DNA of 64,000 nt from Xanthomonas translucens pv. cerealis (GTDB lineage Bacteria; Pseudomonadota; Gammaproteobacteria; Xanthomonadales; Xanthomonadaceae), in contig NZ_CP038228.1 in NCBI RefSeq assembly GCF_006838285.1, forward strand, positions 1,612,001 through 1,676,000, given 5' to 3'. This document shows, in pieces, positions 9,220 through 17,943 of this stretch. The notes under the pieces are model-generated. The model made no database searches, had not been told where the DNA came from, and worked only from the letters and a program-made list of their open reading frames with translations. Every line of letters starts with the position of its first letter. Within the stretch, counting starts at the first letter, position 1. Both the position numbers and the translations under genes were made by a program.

Positions 9220-11319
9220 ATGCAACCACAACGCGATCTCTCCCCGACCTCCCCGTCATCGGGCATGCGTCTGGCGCAGCGGCTGGACCGGGGCATCTGG
9301 CGGACCGCGCTGCTTTATCTGCTGGTCGGCCTGATCTGGTCGCTGGGCAGCGACCTGCTGCTGGTTCGATTCGTAGACAACACGCATACGCTGGCCTTAC
9401 TCCAACTGGTCAACGACGCCGTGTTCCTGCTGTTGACCGCCATCGCCCTGTACTGCCTGCTGCGCCCGCTGGTGCGCAGCGCGGTGCAGGTGCATGCGCA
9501 GCTGGCGCTGTCCGAGACCGGCTACCGGCAGATGTTCCAGGCCAATCCCAGCCCGATGCTGGTCTACGACCCGGAAACGCTGCGGGTGGTGGACGTGAAT
9601 CCGGCCGCGATCGCCTTCTTCGGCTGGCCGCACGATACCTTCGTCGGGCTGGAACTGGGCCGGTTATTGCCACCGAGCGCGGCCGAACGCATGGGCGAGG
9701 TGATCCAGTCGATCCGCGACACCCCGTCCAAGGTCTGCGTGGTGGCCGAGCCGCTGCGCCTGCGCGACGGCAGCCTGCGCATGGCCGAGGCGCGCAGCAC
9801 CGGCCTGGACTACCGCGGCCGCAGCGCGCGGTTGGTGGTGATCAGCGATCGCAGCGCCGAGCACGAGGCACAGCAGCGCCGCGACCAGGCGCTGCTGCGG
9901 CTGGAGGAGGCGCAGGCGATCGCCCGCCTCGGCTCCTGGCAACTGGATCCGGCCAGCGGCCTGGGCCGCTATTCCGACCAGGTGTACCGGATGCTCGGCC
10001 GGCGCGCGCCGGAGCAGCCACGCCAGCATCGCCTGGAAGAACTGCTGGTGCCCGCCGATCTGGCATCGCAGGCGCGCATCCAGCACATGCTCGAGGAACT
10101 GTGTGGCGCCGCACCGGTGCAGTTGGACATGCTGCTGCCGGTGCTGGCCGCCGACGGCCAAGCGCGCATGCTGCACCTGCGCGCCGAATCGGCCAGCGAC
10201 GACACCGGCGCGGCCTGCGTGCGCGGCACCCTGCAGGACGTGACCGAGCACGAACGCTCGCGGCGCCTGCTGCACGAGCGCGAAGAACAGTTCCGCGAAC
10301 TGGTGCGGGTACTGCCCGACGGGGTCGCGATCCTGCACCAGGAACATGTGCTGTACGCCAACGCGGCCTGCGCCGGGCAGTTCGGCTACACGGGCGAGAA
10401 CCTGCTCGGCGAGCCGCTGCAGGGCCTGGTCTACCCCAACGATCTGCAGCAGGTGCGCGAGCAGATGCGCGATGCGGGCGACCGCGGCGAGCACGCCGCC
10501 GCCGCGCGCATGCGTCGCCGCGACGGTTCGCTGTTCCATGCCGGGCTGTCGTTCGGCAAGGTCCGCTACAGCGGCCGCGACTGCCAGCTGCTGATCGTGC
10601 GCGACCTCAGCGAACCGGAGCGCATACGCGACGCGCTGGCGCTGAGCAACCGCGAACTGCAGGCGATGGCGCGGCGGCTGTTCTCGCTGCAGGAGGACGA
10701 ACGCCGCGCGATCTCGCGCGACCTGCACGACGACATCGGCCAGGCGATCACCGCGATGAAGCTGTCGGCGCACGCGGCGCTGGACGAAGCCGACGCCGAG
10801 CGCCGCCGCGAGGACCTGAACGAGATCGTGCAGCTGGCCGACAGCAGCATCACCAAGCTGCGCAACCTCTCTACCCTGCTGCGCCCGCCGCAACTGGACG
10901 CGCTCGGCCTGGAGGCGGCGCTGCGCTGGCAGGCCGGCATGCTGTTCCGCGCCTCGCCGGTGCGCCTGCAACTGGAGATCGCCACCCTGCCCGCGCGGCC
11001 CAGCGGCGAGGTCGAGCAGGCCTGCTTCCGCATCGCCCAGGAGAGCCTGACCAACGTGCTGCGCCACGCCTGTGCCGGCGAAGTGCGCATGGCGCTGAGC
11101 GACGAGCAGCACCGGCAGCTGCGCCTGGAGGTGGTCGACGACGGCGACGGCTTCGATCCGGCCGGCCCGCGCGGGTTGGGCCTGATCGTGATGCGCGAGC
11201 GCGCGCAGAGCGCAGGCGGTACCCTGCAGATCGACACCGCGCCCGGTGCCGGCACACGGGTGACGCTGTGCCTGCCCTACACCACGGCGGCGACGCCGAC
11301 GCACCCACCTGGACCCTGA
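9220..11319 (+). CDS. PAS-containing sensor histidine kinase, RavS-like
   Basis: The 699-residue protein has two membrane helices (about 20-45 and 60-82) with a very short loop between them, then three PAS modules up to about residue 470 and a NarL-group kinase core. The phosphoacceptor box is SRDLHDDIGQAITAMK with His503. The ATPase domain shows RIAQESLTNVLRHA, DDGDGF and GLGLIVMRERA. ATG 9220 follows a GGGG ribosome-binding site; an upstream frame from 9115 and ATG 9265 are alternatives. It ends 4 bases before the RavR-like gene, so the two form an operon. This matches the RavS-RavR arrangement known in X. campestris; the symbol is left blank because I judge it from layout. Confidence 0.85.
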   Translation: MQPQRDLSPTSPSSGMRLAQRLDRGIWRTALLYLLVGLIWSLGSDLLLVRFVDNTHTLALLQLVNDAVFLLLTAIALYCLLRPLVRSAVQVHAQLALSETGYRQMFQANPSPMLVYDPETLRVVDVNPAAIAFFGWPHDTFVGLELGRLLPPSAAERMGEVIQSIRDTPSKVCVVAEPLRLRDGSLRMAEARSTGLDYRGRSARLVVISDRSAEHEAQQRRDQALLRLEEAQAIARLGSWQLDPASGLGRYSDQVYRMLGRRAPEQPRQHRLEELLVPADLASQARIQHMLEELCGAAPVQLDMLLPVLAADGQARMLHLRAESASDDTGAACVRGTLQDVTEHERSRRLLHEREEQFRELVRVLPDGVAILHQEHVLYANAACAGQFGYTGENLLGEPLQGLVYPNDLQQVREQMRDAGDRGEHAAAARMRRRDGSLFHAGLSFGKVRYSGRDCQLLIVRDLSEPERIRDALALSNRELQAMARRLFSLQEDERRAISRDLHDDIGQAITAMKLSAHAALDEADAERRREDLNEIVQLADSSITKLRNLSTLLRPPQLDALGLEAALRWQAGMLFRASPVRLQLEIATLPARPSGEVEQACFRIAQESLTNVLRHACAGEVRMALSDEQHRQLRLEVVDDGDGFDPAGPRGLGLIVMRERAQSAGGTLQIDTAPGAGTRVTLCLPYTTAATPTHPPGP

Positions 11320-11323
11320 CACG

Positions 11324-13048
11324 ATGTGGAATCCCGCTGTCCCCGTGCCGCAAGACGACGAACTTCCGCCGCGCCTGGGCGCGGGTCATCCGGCGCTGAC
11401 CGGCATGATCGCCGAGGCGCTGGCCGGCGGGCCGGGGGTAATGCTGCTGCACATCGACATCGACCACTTCGCCTCGATCAACGAGAATATGAGCGCGGAC
11501 GTCGGCGACCACGCGTTGGCGCTGCTGGCGCAGCGGCTGCAGGCGCATCTGCGCGGGCGCGGTCTGCTGTGGCGCCACGGCAGCGATGAGCTGATCATGG
11601 CGGTGCCGCGCACCGCCGACGTGCCGCCGCCGGAGGCCTTCGCCGAAGAGGTCCGGCAGCAGATCGAATTGCCGCTGTCGGTGCTGCCCTACACCTTGTT
11701 CATGACCGGCAAGATCGGCGTGAGCCTGTGCCCGGAACACTCCGCGCGCCTGTCCACGCTGCTCGACTATGCCGAGGACGCGGTCTACCAGGCTGCGCGC
11801 GAGGGCGGCAACATGGTGCGCCTGTACGCGGCCGATGGCCCGCCCAGCGCGCACAGCGAGAGCATCATCTCGCGGCAGATCGTGGATGCGATTCCCAACG
11901 GCGAACTGCGCCTGCGCTACCAGCCGATGGTCAGCGCCCGCGACGGGCGCGTGGTCGGCATGGAATCGCTGCTGCGCTGGCAGTCGCCGACGCTGGGCAT
12001 CCTGGTGCCGGAACGGTTCATGCGCACCGCCGAGCGGTTGGGCGTGATCGTGCAGATCGGCACTTGGGTGATGGAGGGCGCGCTGCGCCAGGCGCGGCTG
12101 TGGCGCGACCAGGGCTTCGACGACTTCACCATCTCGGTCAACGTCTCCACCCTGCAGCTGCTGCGCCCGACCTTCTTCAACGAAGTGATGTCGGCGCTGC
12201 AGGCCGCCGGGGTGCCGCCGCAAATGATGGTGCTGGAGATCAACGAAAGCGCGCTGACCAACAACGTCAACTTCGTCCACGAAACCCTGGCCAACCTTTG
12301 CCGCGAGGGCATCAGCCTGAGCCTGGACAACTTCGGCACCGGCGATTCCAGCCTCAGCGCGCTGGTGCGCTATCCGGTGGACAAGCTGAAGATCGACCGC
12401 AGCTTCATCAAGAGCGCGCCGGCCGGCAATCGCGAGGCGGCGATCGCCCGCGCCATCATCGCCATGGGCCACCAGCTGGGCATGGTGGTGATCGCCAACG
12501 GCGTCGAATCGCAGGCCCAGCTGGGCTTCCTGCGCCGCAACGACTGCGACATCTTCCAGGGCTACCTGTTCGGCGAGCCGATGTCGGCCGAGGCCGCGGG
12601 CATGGCGCTGCGGCGCCGCTACCTGCGCCCGGAATCGTTCACCGAGACCCGCCCGGACCGCACCCTGCTGCTGCTCGACGACGAGGAGAACGTGCTGCGC
12701 TCGCTGGTGCGCCTGTTCCGCCGCGACGGCTACCGGATCCTGGCCGCCGGCAACGTGCGCGACGCCTTCGACCTGCTGGCCACCAACGACGTGCAGGTGA
12801 TCCTGTCCGACCAGCGCATGTCCGACATGAGTGGCACCGAGTTCCTGGGCCGGGTCAAGATGCTCTACCCCGACACCATCCGCCTGGTGCTATCCGGCTA
12901 CACCGACCTGGCAACGGTCACCGACGCGATCAACCGCGGCGCGATCTACCGCTTCCTGACCAAGCCATGGAACGACGACGAACTGCGCGAGCACATCCGC
13001 CAGGCGTTCCGCACGCATGATGAGCAACGGCGGGATGGGCAGACTTGA
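11324..13048 (+). CDS. ravR: Degenerate GGDEF-EAL protein with C-terminal receiver domain, RavR-like
   Basis: The 574-residue protein has a GGDEF-like domain (about 35-175), an EAL domain (about 180-435) and a response-regulator receiver (about 445-565). The GGDEF motif is HGSDE, so cyclase activity is doubtful. In the EAL domain the first metal ligand is kept as ESLLRW (E214), but DDFGTG is DNFGTG (D335, N336) and AEGVET is ANGVES (N392, E395). These changes may lower or abolish phosphodiesterase activity. The receiver keeps its acidic pocket LDDEE, acceptor Asp496 (SDQRM) and TKPW lysine, resembling RpfG-type receivers. The kinase gene 4 bases upstream is the likely partner. In X. campestris RavR links c-di-GMP to virulence control. 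Confidence 0.8.
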   Translation: MWNPAVPVPQDDELPPRLGAGHPALTGMIAEALAGGPGVMLLHIDIDHFASINENMSADVGDHALALLAQRLQAHLRGRGLLWRHGSDELIMAVPRTADVPPPEAFAEEVRQQIELPLSVLPYTLFMTGKIGVSLCPEHSARLSTLLDYAEDAVYQAAREGGNMVRLYAADGPPSAHSESIISRQIVDAIPNGELRLRYQPMVSARDGRVVGMESLLRWQSPTLGILVPERFMRTAERLGVIVQIGTWVMEGALRQARLWRDQGFDDFTISVNVSTLQLLRPTFFNEVMSALQAAGVPPQMMVLEINESALTNNVNFVHETLANLCREGISLSLDNFGTGDSSLSALVRYPVDKLKIDRSFIKSAPAGNREAAIARAIIAMGHQLGMVVIANGVESQAQLGFLRRNDCDIFQGYLFGEPMSAEAAGMALRRRYLRPESFTETRPDRTLLLLDDEENVLRSLVRLFRRDGYRILAAGNVRDAFDLLATNDVQVILSDQRMSDMSGTEFLGRVKMLYPDTIRLVLSGYTDLATVTDAINRGAIYRFLTKPWNDDELREHIRQAFRTHDEQRRDGQT

Positions 13049-13050
13049 AA

Positions 13051-13157
13051 TCGGGGACCAGGGACCAGTGACCCGGAAGAGCAAAGGGCAACTGCACGAC
13101 AACGCCGCCATGCCAGGATCGCCGCTTTTTCTGGGTCCCGGGTCCCCGGTCCCGGCC
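13051..13157. repeat. GGGACC-rich long palindrome, copy 1
   Basis: The left arm (13051-13091) contains GGGGACCAGGGACC followed by CCGGAAGAGCAAAGGGCA. The right arm (13118-13157) contains CTTTTTCTGGGTCCCGGGTCCCCGGTCCC. The arms are near inverted complements around a spacer of about 26 bases. The element exactly fills the space between two convergent genes and ends at the stop of the minus-strand kinase, where it could act as a two-way terminator. Related copies lie at 19875-20002 and 60720-60857. Confidence 0.8.
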
Positions 13158-14414
13158 TCACTTCGGCTGCCTAACCGGAATCACGATCCTGAAGCATGAG
13201 CCTTCGCCGACGGTGCTGGTCACGTCGATGCGGCCATGGTGCTTGTTGATGATGCCGTAAGAGATCGACAGGCCCAGGCCGGTGCCGCTGCCAACCGGCT
13301 TGGTGGTGAAGAATGGGTCGAAGATGCGCTGCAGCAGATCCGCCGGAATGCCGGCGCCGGAGTCCTTGAACTCGATCCAGACCTCTTCGCCGTCCTGGCC
13401 GGTGCTGACCACGATGCTGCCGCGCTCGCCGATCGCCTGGCCGGCGTTGAGCAGCAGGTTCATGTACACCTGGTTGAGCTCGGACGGCAGGCACTCGACC
13501 AACGGCAGGTTGCCGTAGTGCCGGTCCAGGGTGACCTTGTACTTGAGCTCGTTCCAGATGATGTTGATCGTGGACTCGAGCCCGGCATGCAGGTCCACCA
13601 GCTTCCACGATTCCTCGCGGCCGGAATAGGAAAAGTCCTTGAGGTCGCGCACGATGCGCGTCACCCGCTCGATGCCCTCGCGCGATTCGGCCATCAGCTG
13701 CGGCAGGTCGCGGCTGATGAAGTCGATGTCGAAGCGGTTGCGGATGTCGTCGATCTCCGGGATCAGCGCCTTCGGATCGGGCGCGCGCAGGGCACGCTCG
13801 TAGGCCTCGATCAGGGTGAACAGGCTGCGCAGGTATTCCTGCAGGCTGCCCAGGTTGGAATGCACGTAGCCGATCGGGTTGTTGATCTCGTGCGCGACGC
13901 CGGCGGCGAGCTGGCCGATGGAGGCCATCTTCTCCGACTGCAGCAGTTTTTCCTGCGCGCCGTTGAGGCGCAGATAGGCCTGGCGCAGCTCGGCATGGCG
14001 CTGCTGCAGTTCCTGCTCGTAGTCCTGCTGGCCTTCGATGCCCTGGATCAGCACCAGATAGTGGCCATCGTCGCCGTCGGCATGGAAATACAGGTGCGCC
14101 AGCACCACGTGTTCTTCGGTCGGCAGGCTGCCGCTCCAGCGGCCATGGCTGCGCGCCTGCGACAGCGCATCGCTGGGCAGCCACTGCGCCAGGCGCTCGC
14201 CCAGGGCACAGTCGTCGAAGACGTCGGTATTGCACAGGTGGCCGCGTGCGGCGCTATTGGCCAGCAGCAGGCGGCCGTCGGCACGAAACAGCACCAGGCC
14301 TTCGTCGATCAGCTCGCTCAGTGCGAGCAGACTTTTGCGCGAAGGCAACGGCACCGTATCGGTGTAATCGGGATCGGCGAAATTCACGAAAGGCAACGGG
14401 TAACGAGCGGACAC
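13158..14414 (-). CDS. PAS-containing sensor histidine kinase, RavA-like
   Basis: The 418-residue soluble kinase has an N-terminal PAS-like region (about 25-130), a coiled coil, the phosphoacceptor box LAAGVAHEINNPIGYVHSNL at about 165-185 and an HATPase domain (NLLLNAGQAIG, DSGAGI, FFTTKPVGSGTGLGLSIS). It lacks membrane segments and a receiver. The start is a GTG at 14414 without a strong ribosome-binding site, so the N-terminus could be some residues shorter. It points toward the RavS-RavR pair and is separated from it only by a palindromic repeat. In X. campestris a third kinase, RavA, acts with RavR; this gene fits that place, but the assignment comes from position and not from a sequence comparison. 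Confidence 0.8.
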   Translation of the reverse strand: MSARYPLPFVNFADPDYTDTVPLPSRKSLLALSELIDEGLVLFRADGRLLLANSAARGHLCNTDVFDDCALGERLAQWLPSDALSQARSHGRWSGSLPTEEHVVLAHLYFHADGDDGHYLVLIQGIEGQQDYEQELQQRHAELRQAYLRLNGAQEKLLQSEKMASIGQLAAGVAHEINNPIGYVHSNLGSLQEYLRSLFTLIEAYERALRAPDPKALIPEIDDIRNRFDIDFISRDLPQLMAESREGIERVTRIVRDLKDFSYSGREESWKLVDLHAGLESTINIIWNELKYKVTLDRHYGNLPLVECLPSELNQVYMNLLLNAGQAIGERGSIVVSTGQDGEEVWIEFKDSGAGIPADLLQRIFDPFFTTKPVGSGTGLGLSISYGIINKHHGRIDVTSTVGEGSCFRIVIPVRQPK

Positions 14415-14508
14415 TCAATATACGCCGATGCCATTATCGGAGCGTGGACACGGCAACTAGCCGCCACGCCACGCTGCAGCCTGGCGACGCCGTTGGCGCC
14501 GCCAGGGC

Positions 14509-14853
14509 TTAGGCGATCGCCAGCGAGCGGCTCATGCGCAAGGTGCTGGACTGGCCGTTGGCATCGTAGGACGGCGCGCTTTCGCTGCGGCCCAGATGAC
14601 GCAGGGCCCAGTTCACTTCGCGCCGCCGCCGCGACAGCAGCGCGCCGTTGGCACGGTTGGCGTCTGCCAGTTCGCGCAATCGCGATTCGGCCTCGGCTCC
14701 GGCGGGCACGTCGGCCTCCAGCGCACGCAGTGCCGCCAGCTTGTCGCTGGTGGCCTGCATCAGCCTTTCCACGTTGTGATCCAACAATGCCTGCCGTTCG
14801 CCGGCGAGTGCGTCGCTGAGCTGTTGCAAGGGGTTGGTCACGGAGATGTTCAT
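14509..14853 (-). CDS. flgN: Flagellar chaperone FlgN
   Basis: The 114-residue helical protein has the size and heptad pattern of FlgN, including an N-terminal NPLQQLSDALAGERQALLDHN and a middle SRLRELADANRANGALLSRRRREVN. FlgN is a cytosolic chaperone that delivers the hook-filament junction proteins FlgK and FlgL to the export gate. Its ATG overlaps the flgM stop (ATGA, 14850-14853), so the two are coupled. A GC-rich hairpin (CCTGGCG/CGCCAGG) lies directly after its stop and may end the transcript. Confidence 0.85.
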   Translation of the reverse strand: MNISVTNPLQQLSDALAGERQALLDHNVERLMQATSDKLAALRALEADVPAGAEAESRLRELADANRANGALLSRRRREVNWALRHLGRSESAPSYDANGQSSTLRMSRSLAIA

Positions 14854-15167
14854 GCGCTTAGCTGCTGGTCCAGATCGAGCATGCGACTGGCGATCGCGTC
14901 AGGGTTGATCTTGTAGGTGCCGCCCTGCAACGCGCTGCGCACCGACTCGACCCGGTTACTGTCCACCGCCGGCGCTGCCGACAGCTGGCGCTGCAGGCTC
15001 TGCAGGCCGGACGCTTCGCCGGTCAGGCGCAGGCTGTCGGTCGCGGCCGTGGCGCCCACCGCACGGTTCTGTCCATCCTCGGACGCACCGGAGGCGGCCT
15101 TGGTGTTGACGGCCGTGGTACGGAGCGTGGCCTGGCTGGGCAAGCTCCCTTCGATTTTCTGGCTCAT
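14850..15167 (-). CDS. flgM: Anti-sigma28 factor FlgM
   Basis: The 105-residue protein has a disordered, Ala/Thr-rich N-terminal half and the typical sigma28-binding C-terminus (VESVRSALQGGTYKINPDAI at about 74-93, then ASRMLDLDQQL). FlgM holds FliA inactive until the hook is complete and FlgM is exported. It has its own sigma28 promoter 31 bases upstream, giving the expected negative feedback. It is transcribed together with flgN, and flgA lies upstream on the same strand. Confidence 0.92.
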   Translation of the reverse strand: MSQKIEGSLPSQATLRTTAVNTKAASGASEDGQNRAVGATAATDSLRLTGEASGLQSLQRQLSAAPAVDSNRVESVRSALQGGTYKINPDAIASRMLDLDQQLSA

Positions 15168-15197
15168 GTGGGTGATCCTGCTACGGGTTCGGTGTAG

Positions 15198-15224
15198 GTA
15201 ACGGCCCTACACAGACGAACTTTA
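15198..15224 (-). promoter_or_regulatory. sigma28 promoter of flgM
   Basis: Read on the minus strand: TAAAGTTC (15224-15217), an 11-base spacer, then GCCGTTAC (15205-15198). The -35 matches the consensus at 7 of 8 positions and the spacing is exact. It lies between flgA and flgM, 31 bases before the flgM start. Confidence 0.82.
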
Positions 15225-15233
15225 GGCGAGATC

Positions 15234-15878
15234 TCAACGCGTCACAAAAACGTCGCCATTTTGTGACACGGTCCCCTGAACCACCCGCCGAGACGACAGG
15301 TTTTCGACGGTCACCCGCTCGTTCTCGCCGCCATCGCTCAATGCACGCCCGGCCATGCGCACTTCCAGTCCCCCGTTGCGCGCCACCAGTGCCACATTGT
15401 CGCCGCGCCGCACCAGCCGCTGCGCGACCAGATCGCTGGCCGACAGCAGCGTGCCGGCCGGCAGCGTGCGCCGCACCACCCTCCCGATCGCGGCCGCCGG
15501 ATCGGTCATTGCCGCACCGACGATCCGCGCCGCGTCGCGCTTCTCGATCACCATATCGGCGGCGCCGACGGTTTCCCCAGCGGCCATCCCGCGGCCCAGC
15601 ACCAGGACGTTCTGCAGACGCCGCACCTTGAGCGGCACGAACAGGCGCCAGCCGGCCTCGCGCGGGCAGCTCACCTCCACCGTGGTGGTGCCGGTGGGCT
15701 GCGCCTGCAGCGGCGCCGGGCACAACGGCACGCGCACCGAGGGGTCCAGCGTCGCCTCGGCTTCGGCGTCGGCACCAAGGGTGGACAGCGCTGCGGCGCG
15801 GATCGAGTCCACCGATTGGAATTCCGCGGCCCAGGCCGGCGTTGCCGCCATCAGGAGCACTAACAGGATCAGGCGCAT
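15234..15878 (-). CDS. flgA: P-ring assembly chaperone FlgA
   Basis: The 214-residue protein starts with a clear Sec signal peptide (MRLILLVLLMAATPAWA, cut before AE) and ends with an SAF-type domain (about 95-212: GRGMAAGETVGAADMVIEKRD, then VQGTVSQNGDVFVTR). FlgA works in the periplasm to help FlgI form the P-ring. The start at 15878 gives the signal peptide; the frame is open further upstream but encodes nothing plausible. A sigma54 promoter lies 33 bases upstream. Divergent from cheV. Confidence 0.9.
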   Translation of the reverse strand: MRLILLVLLMAATPAWAAEFQSVDSIRAAALSTLGADAEAEATLDPSVRVPLCPAPLQAQPTGTTTVEVSCPREAGWRLFVPLKVRRLQNVLVLGRGMAAGETVGAADMVIEKRDAARIVGAAMTDPAAAIGRVVRRTLPAGTLLSASDLVAQRLVRRGDNVALVARNGGLEVRMAGRALSDGGENERVTVENLSSRRVVQGTVSQNGDVFVTR

Positions 15879-15910
15879 GGCCGTCGCTCTATAAAGGTGT
15901 CGCCATTGCC

Positions 15911-15927
15911 ATGCAAAGCCCATGCCG
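15911..15927 (-). promoter_or_regulatory. sigma54 promoter of flgA
   Basis: On the minus strand: CGGCAT (15927-15922), spacer GGGCT, TTGCAT (15916-15911). This matches the -24/-12 form with exact 5-base spacing and one or two substitutions. The predicted start of transcription is near 15901, 23 bases before the flgA ATG. Confidence 0.7.
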
Positions 15928-15984
15928 CGATTCGCAGGCGCATTGCCGCAGCCCGGCCTCAAGTTCCGCCGCGAGGGCGCCGAT

Positions 15985-16938
15985 ATGAACCCCATGTCTC
16001 ATGACCTGCTCAACCGAATCGACCAGCGCACCCGCTTGGCGGGCCACAACCGGCTTGCCCTGCTGCTGTTCCGGCTGGGCGGCCGTCAGCTTTTTGGCGT
16101 GAACGTCTTCAAGGTGCAGGAAGTGCTGCGCCGTCCGGAGCTGTTCCAGGTGCCGGGGCTGCCATTGCAATTCTCCGGGGTCGCCGATGTCCGCGGCCGT
16201 TCGGTGCCGGTGCTGGATCTGGGCCTGGCGATCGGGCATCCGGAACGCGAGACGCACGCCGATAAGGCGCCTGGCTACCTGGTGGTCACCGAATTCAACC
16301 GCTCGGTGCAGGGTTTCCTGGTCAGCGGCGTGGAGCGCATCGTCAACATCGCGGTGGAAGACATCCATCCGCCGCCGGAATTGGGCGCCGAATCCAGCTA
16401 CCTGACCGCGGTGACCCGCTTCCAGGGCGAGCTGATCCAGGTCATCGACGTGGAAAGCGTGCTCGCCGACATCGCCCAGAACCGCACCGACGCGCAGATC
16501 GACCCGTCGCTGGCGCTCACCGGCTCGCAGCTGCAGGTGCTGGTGGTGGACGACTCGCGGGTGGCGCGGCAGCAGATCCGCAGCGTGCTCGACCAGCTCG
16601 GGGTCGGCGCCACCCTGCTATCCGACGGCCGCCAGGCCCTGGACCATCTCTTGCAGATCCAGGCCGGCGGCGAGAATCCAGCCGACCGCTACGCCATGGT
16701 GATCTCCGACATCGAGATGCCGGCGATGGACGGCTATACGCTGACGACGGAAATCCGGCGCCACCCCGGCCTGGCCGGCCTGTACGTGCTGCTGCACACC
16801 TCGCTATCGGGGGTGTTCAACAACGCCATGGTCGAGCGCGTCGGCGCCAACGCCTTCGTTGCCAAGTACAGCCCGCACGAACTGGCCGACTACGTGCTGG
16901 CGCGGCTGCGGGTGGTCGCCGAGGCCAAGGCCGCCTAG
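15985..16938 (+). CDS. cheV: Chemotaxis coupling protein CheV
   Basis: The 317-residue protein has a CheW-like domain (about 20-165, with FGVNVFKVQEVLRRPELFQVPG and GVADVRGRSVPVLDL) and a receiver domain (about 190-315). The receiver keeps VVDDSR, the acceptor Asp in SDIEMPAMDG, and the lysine in FVAKYSP. CheV couples receptors to CheA and its phosphorylation tunes adaptation. ATG 15985 has a GAGG site upstream; an earlier ATG at 15922 would lie within the flgA promoter. It heads the flgB operon in the order common for this group. Confidence 0.9.
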   Translation: MNPMSHDLLNRIDQRTRLAGHNRLALLLFRLGGRQLFGVNVFKVQEVLRRPELFQVPGLPLQFSGVADVRGRSVPVLDLGLAIGHPERETHADKAPGYLVVTEFNRSVQGFLVSGVERIVNIAVEDIHPPPELGAESSYLTAVTRFQGELIQVIDVESVLADIAQNRTDAQIDPSLALTGSQLQVLVVDDSRVARQQIRSVLDQLGVGATLLSDGRQALDHLLQIQAGGENPADRYAMVISDIEMPAMDGYTLTTEIRRHPGLAGLYVLLHTSLSGVFNNAMVERVGANAFVAKYSPHELADYVLARLRVVAEAKAA

Positions 16939-17040
16939 CGTTCCGCGGTACCCGGGACGACGCCGGGTACCGCAGCCGCACGCCTTGCGCCCTAATGGCG
17001 AAGGCCGTTCCCCGCGCCGCACGGCGCGCCCCCCCGGTTC

Positions 17041-17056
17041 TGGCACAGACTTTGCT
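17041..17056 (+). promoter_or_regulatory. sigma54 promoter of the flgB operon
   Basis: TGGCAC (17041-17046), spacer AGACT, TTGCT (17052-17056) is a perfect sigma54 -24/-12 element. Transcription would start near 17067, 22 bases before the flgB ATG. It would drive flgBCDE and possibly genes beyond. Confidence 0.92.
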
Positions 17057-17088
17057 TGCATTCCTGCAACGAACCGCGGGAGCGCGCC

Positions 17089-17493
17089 ATGCCCAATCTG
17101 ATTTCATCCTATTTAGGTGTCCACGGCGACGCCCTGCCGCTGCGCGAGCAACGGATGAAGCTGATCGCCAGCAACCTCAGCAATGTCGACACGCCTGGCT
17201 ACAAGGCCCAGGACCTGGATTTCGACGCGGCGATGCGCGCCGCGCAGGGCCAGCGCGACGGTAGCCAGCTGCAGGCCACTGACAGCCGCCACATCGCGGT
17301 GGGCGGCGGCGGCAACGGACTCAACCCATTCCAGGTCACCCGCGAGGCCAAGCAGCCCAGCCTCGACGGCAATACCGTCGATGCGGACGTCGAGCGCGCC
17401 GCCTATGGCCGCGCCGCGCTGGAGTACCGCGCCTCGCTGAGCTTCGTCGAATCCAAGGTGCGCGGCATGCTCACCGCGATCACAGGCCAATAA
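17089..17493 (+). CDS. flgB: Flagellar basal-body rod protein FlgB
   Basis: The 134-residue proximal rod protein has the family start LISSYLGVHGDALPLREQR and the rod motif LIASNLSNVDTPGYKAQDLDF (about 25-45). It ends with the helical segment EYRASLSFVESKVRGMLTAI, which packs in the rod core. GGAG lies nine bases upstream of ATG 17089. The gene is first in the flgBCDE set and two bases from flgC. Confidence 0.95.
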   Translation: MPNLISSYLGVHGDALPLREQRMKLIASNLSNVDTPGYKAQDLDFDAAMRAAQGQRDGSQLQATDSRHIAVGGGGNGLNPFQVTREAKQPSLDGNTVDADVERAAYGRAALEYRASLSFVESKVRGMLTAITGQ

Positions 17494-17495
17494 GC

Positions 17496-17903
17496 ATGAG
17501 CAATTTGCCGATCTTCGATGTCGCCGGCTCCGCGCTGCAGGCGCAGTCGGTGCGCCTGAGCACCATCGCCAGCAACCTGGCCAACGCCGATTCGGTGGCC
17601 GGCTCGGCCGAAGCGGCCTACAAGCCGATCGAGCCGATCTTCCAGGCCGTGCGCAACCCGCACGACAGCAGCCTGACCGGGGTCAACGTCAAGGAAATCA
17701 CCCAGAGCAAGGATCCGCCGATCAAGCGCTACGAGCCCGGCCATCCGCTCGCCGATGCCGACGGCTACATCTATTCGCCGGATGTGGACCCGGTGTCGCA
17801 GATGGTCAACCTGATCTCCGCCTCGCGCAATTACCAGGCAGGCGTGGAAGTCCTCAACACCGCCAAGGAACTGGCGTTGGCCACCTTGACCATGGGCCGC
17901 TAA
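17496..17903 (+). CDS. flgC: Flagellar basal-body rod protein FlgC
   Basis: The 135-residue rod protein begins PIFDVAGSALQAQSVRLSTIASNLANADS, a typical FlgC N-terminus, and ends with the conserved SRNYQAGVEVLNTAKELALATLTMGR helix. With FlgB and FlgF it builds the proximal rod. It starts two bases after flgB and lies 40 bases before flgD. Confidence 0.95.
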   Translation: MSNLPIFDVAGSALQAQSVRLSTIASNLANADSVAGSAEAAYKPIEPIFQAVRNPHDSSLTGVNVKEITQSKDPPIKRYEPGHPLADADGYIYSPDVDPVSQMVNLISASRNYQAGVEVLNTAKELALATLTMGR

Positions 17904-17943
17904 GCGCCCTCCCTCCCGCCGCCTTAGGGCCTAGGACGTACCG

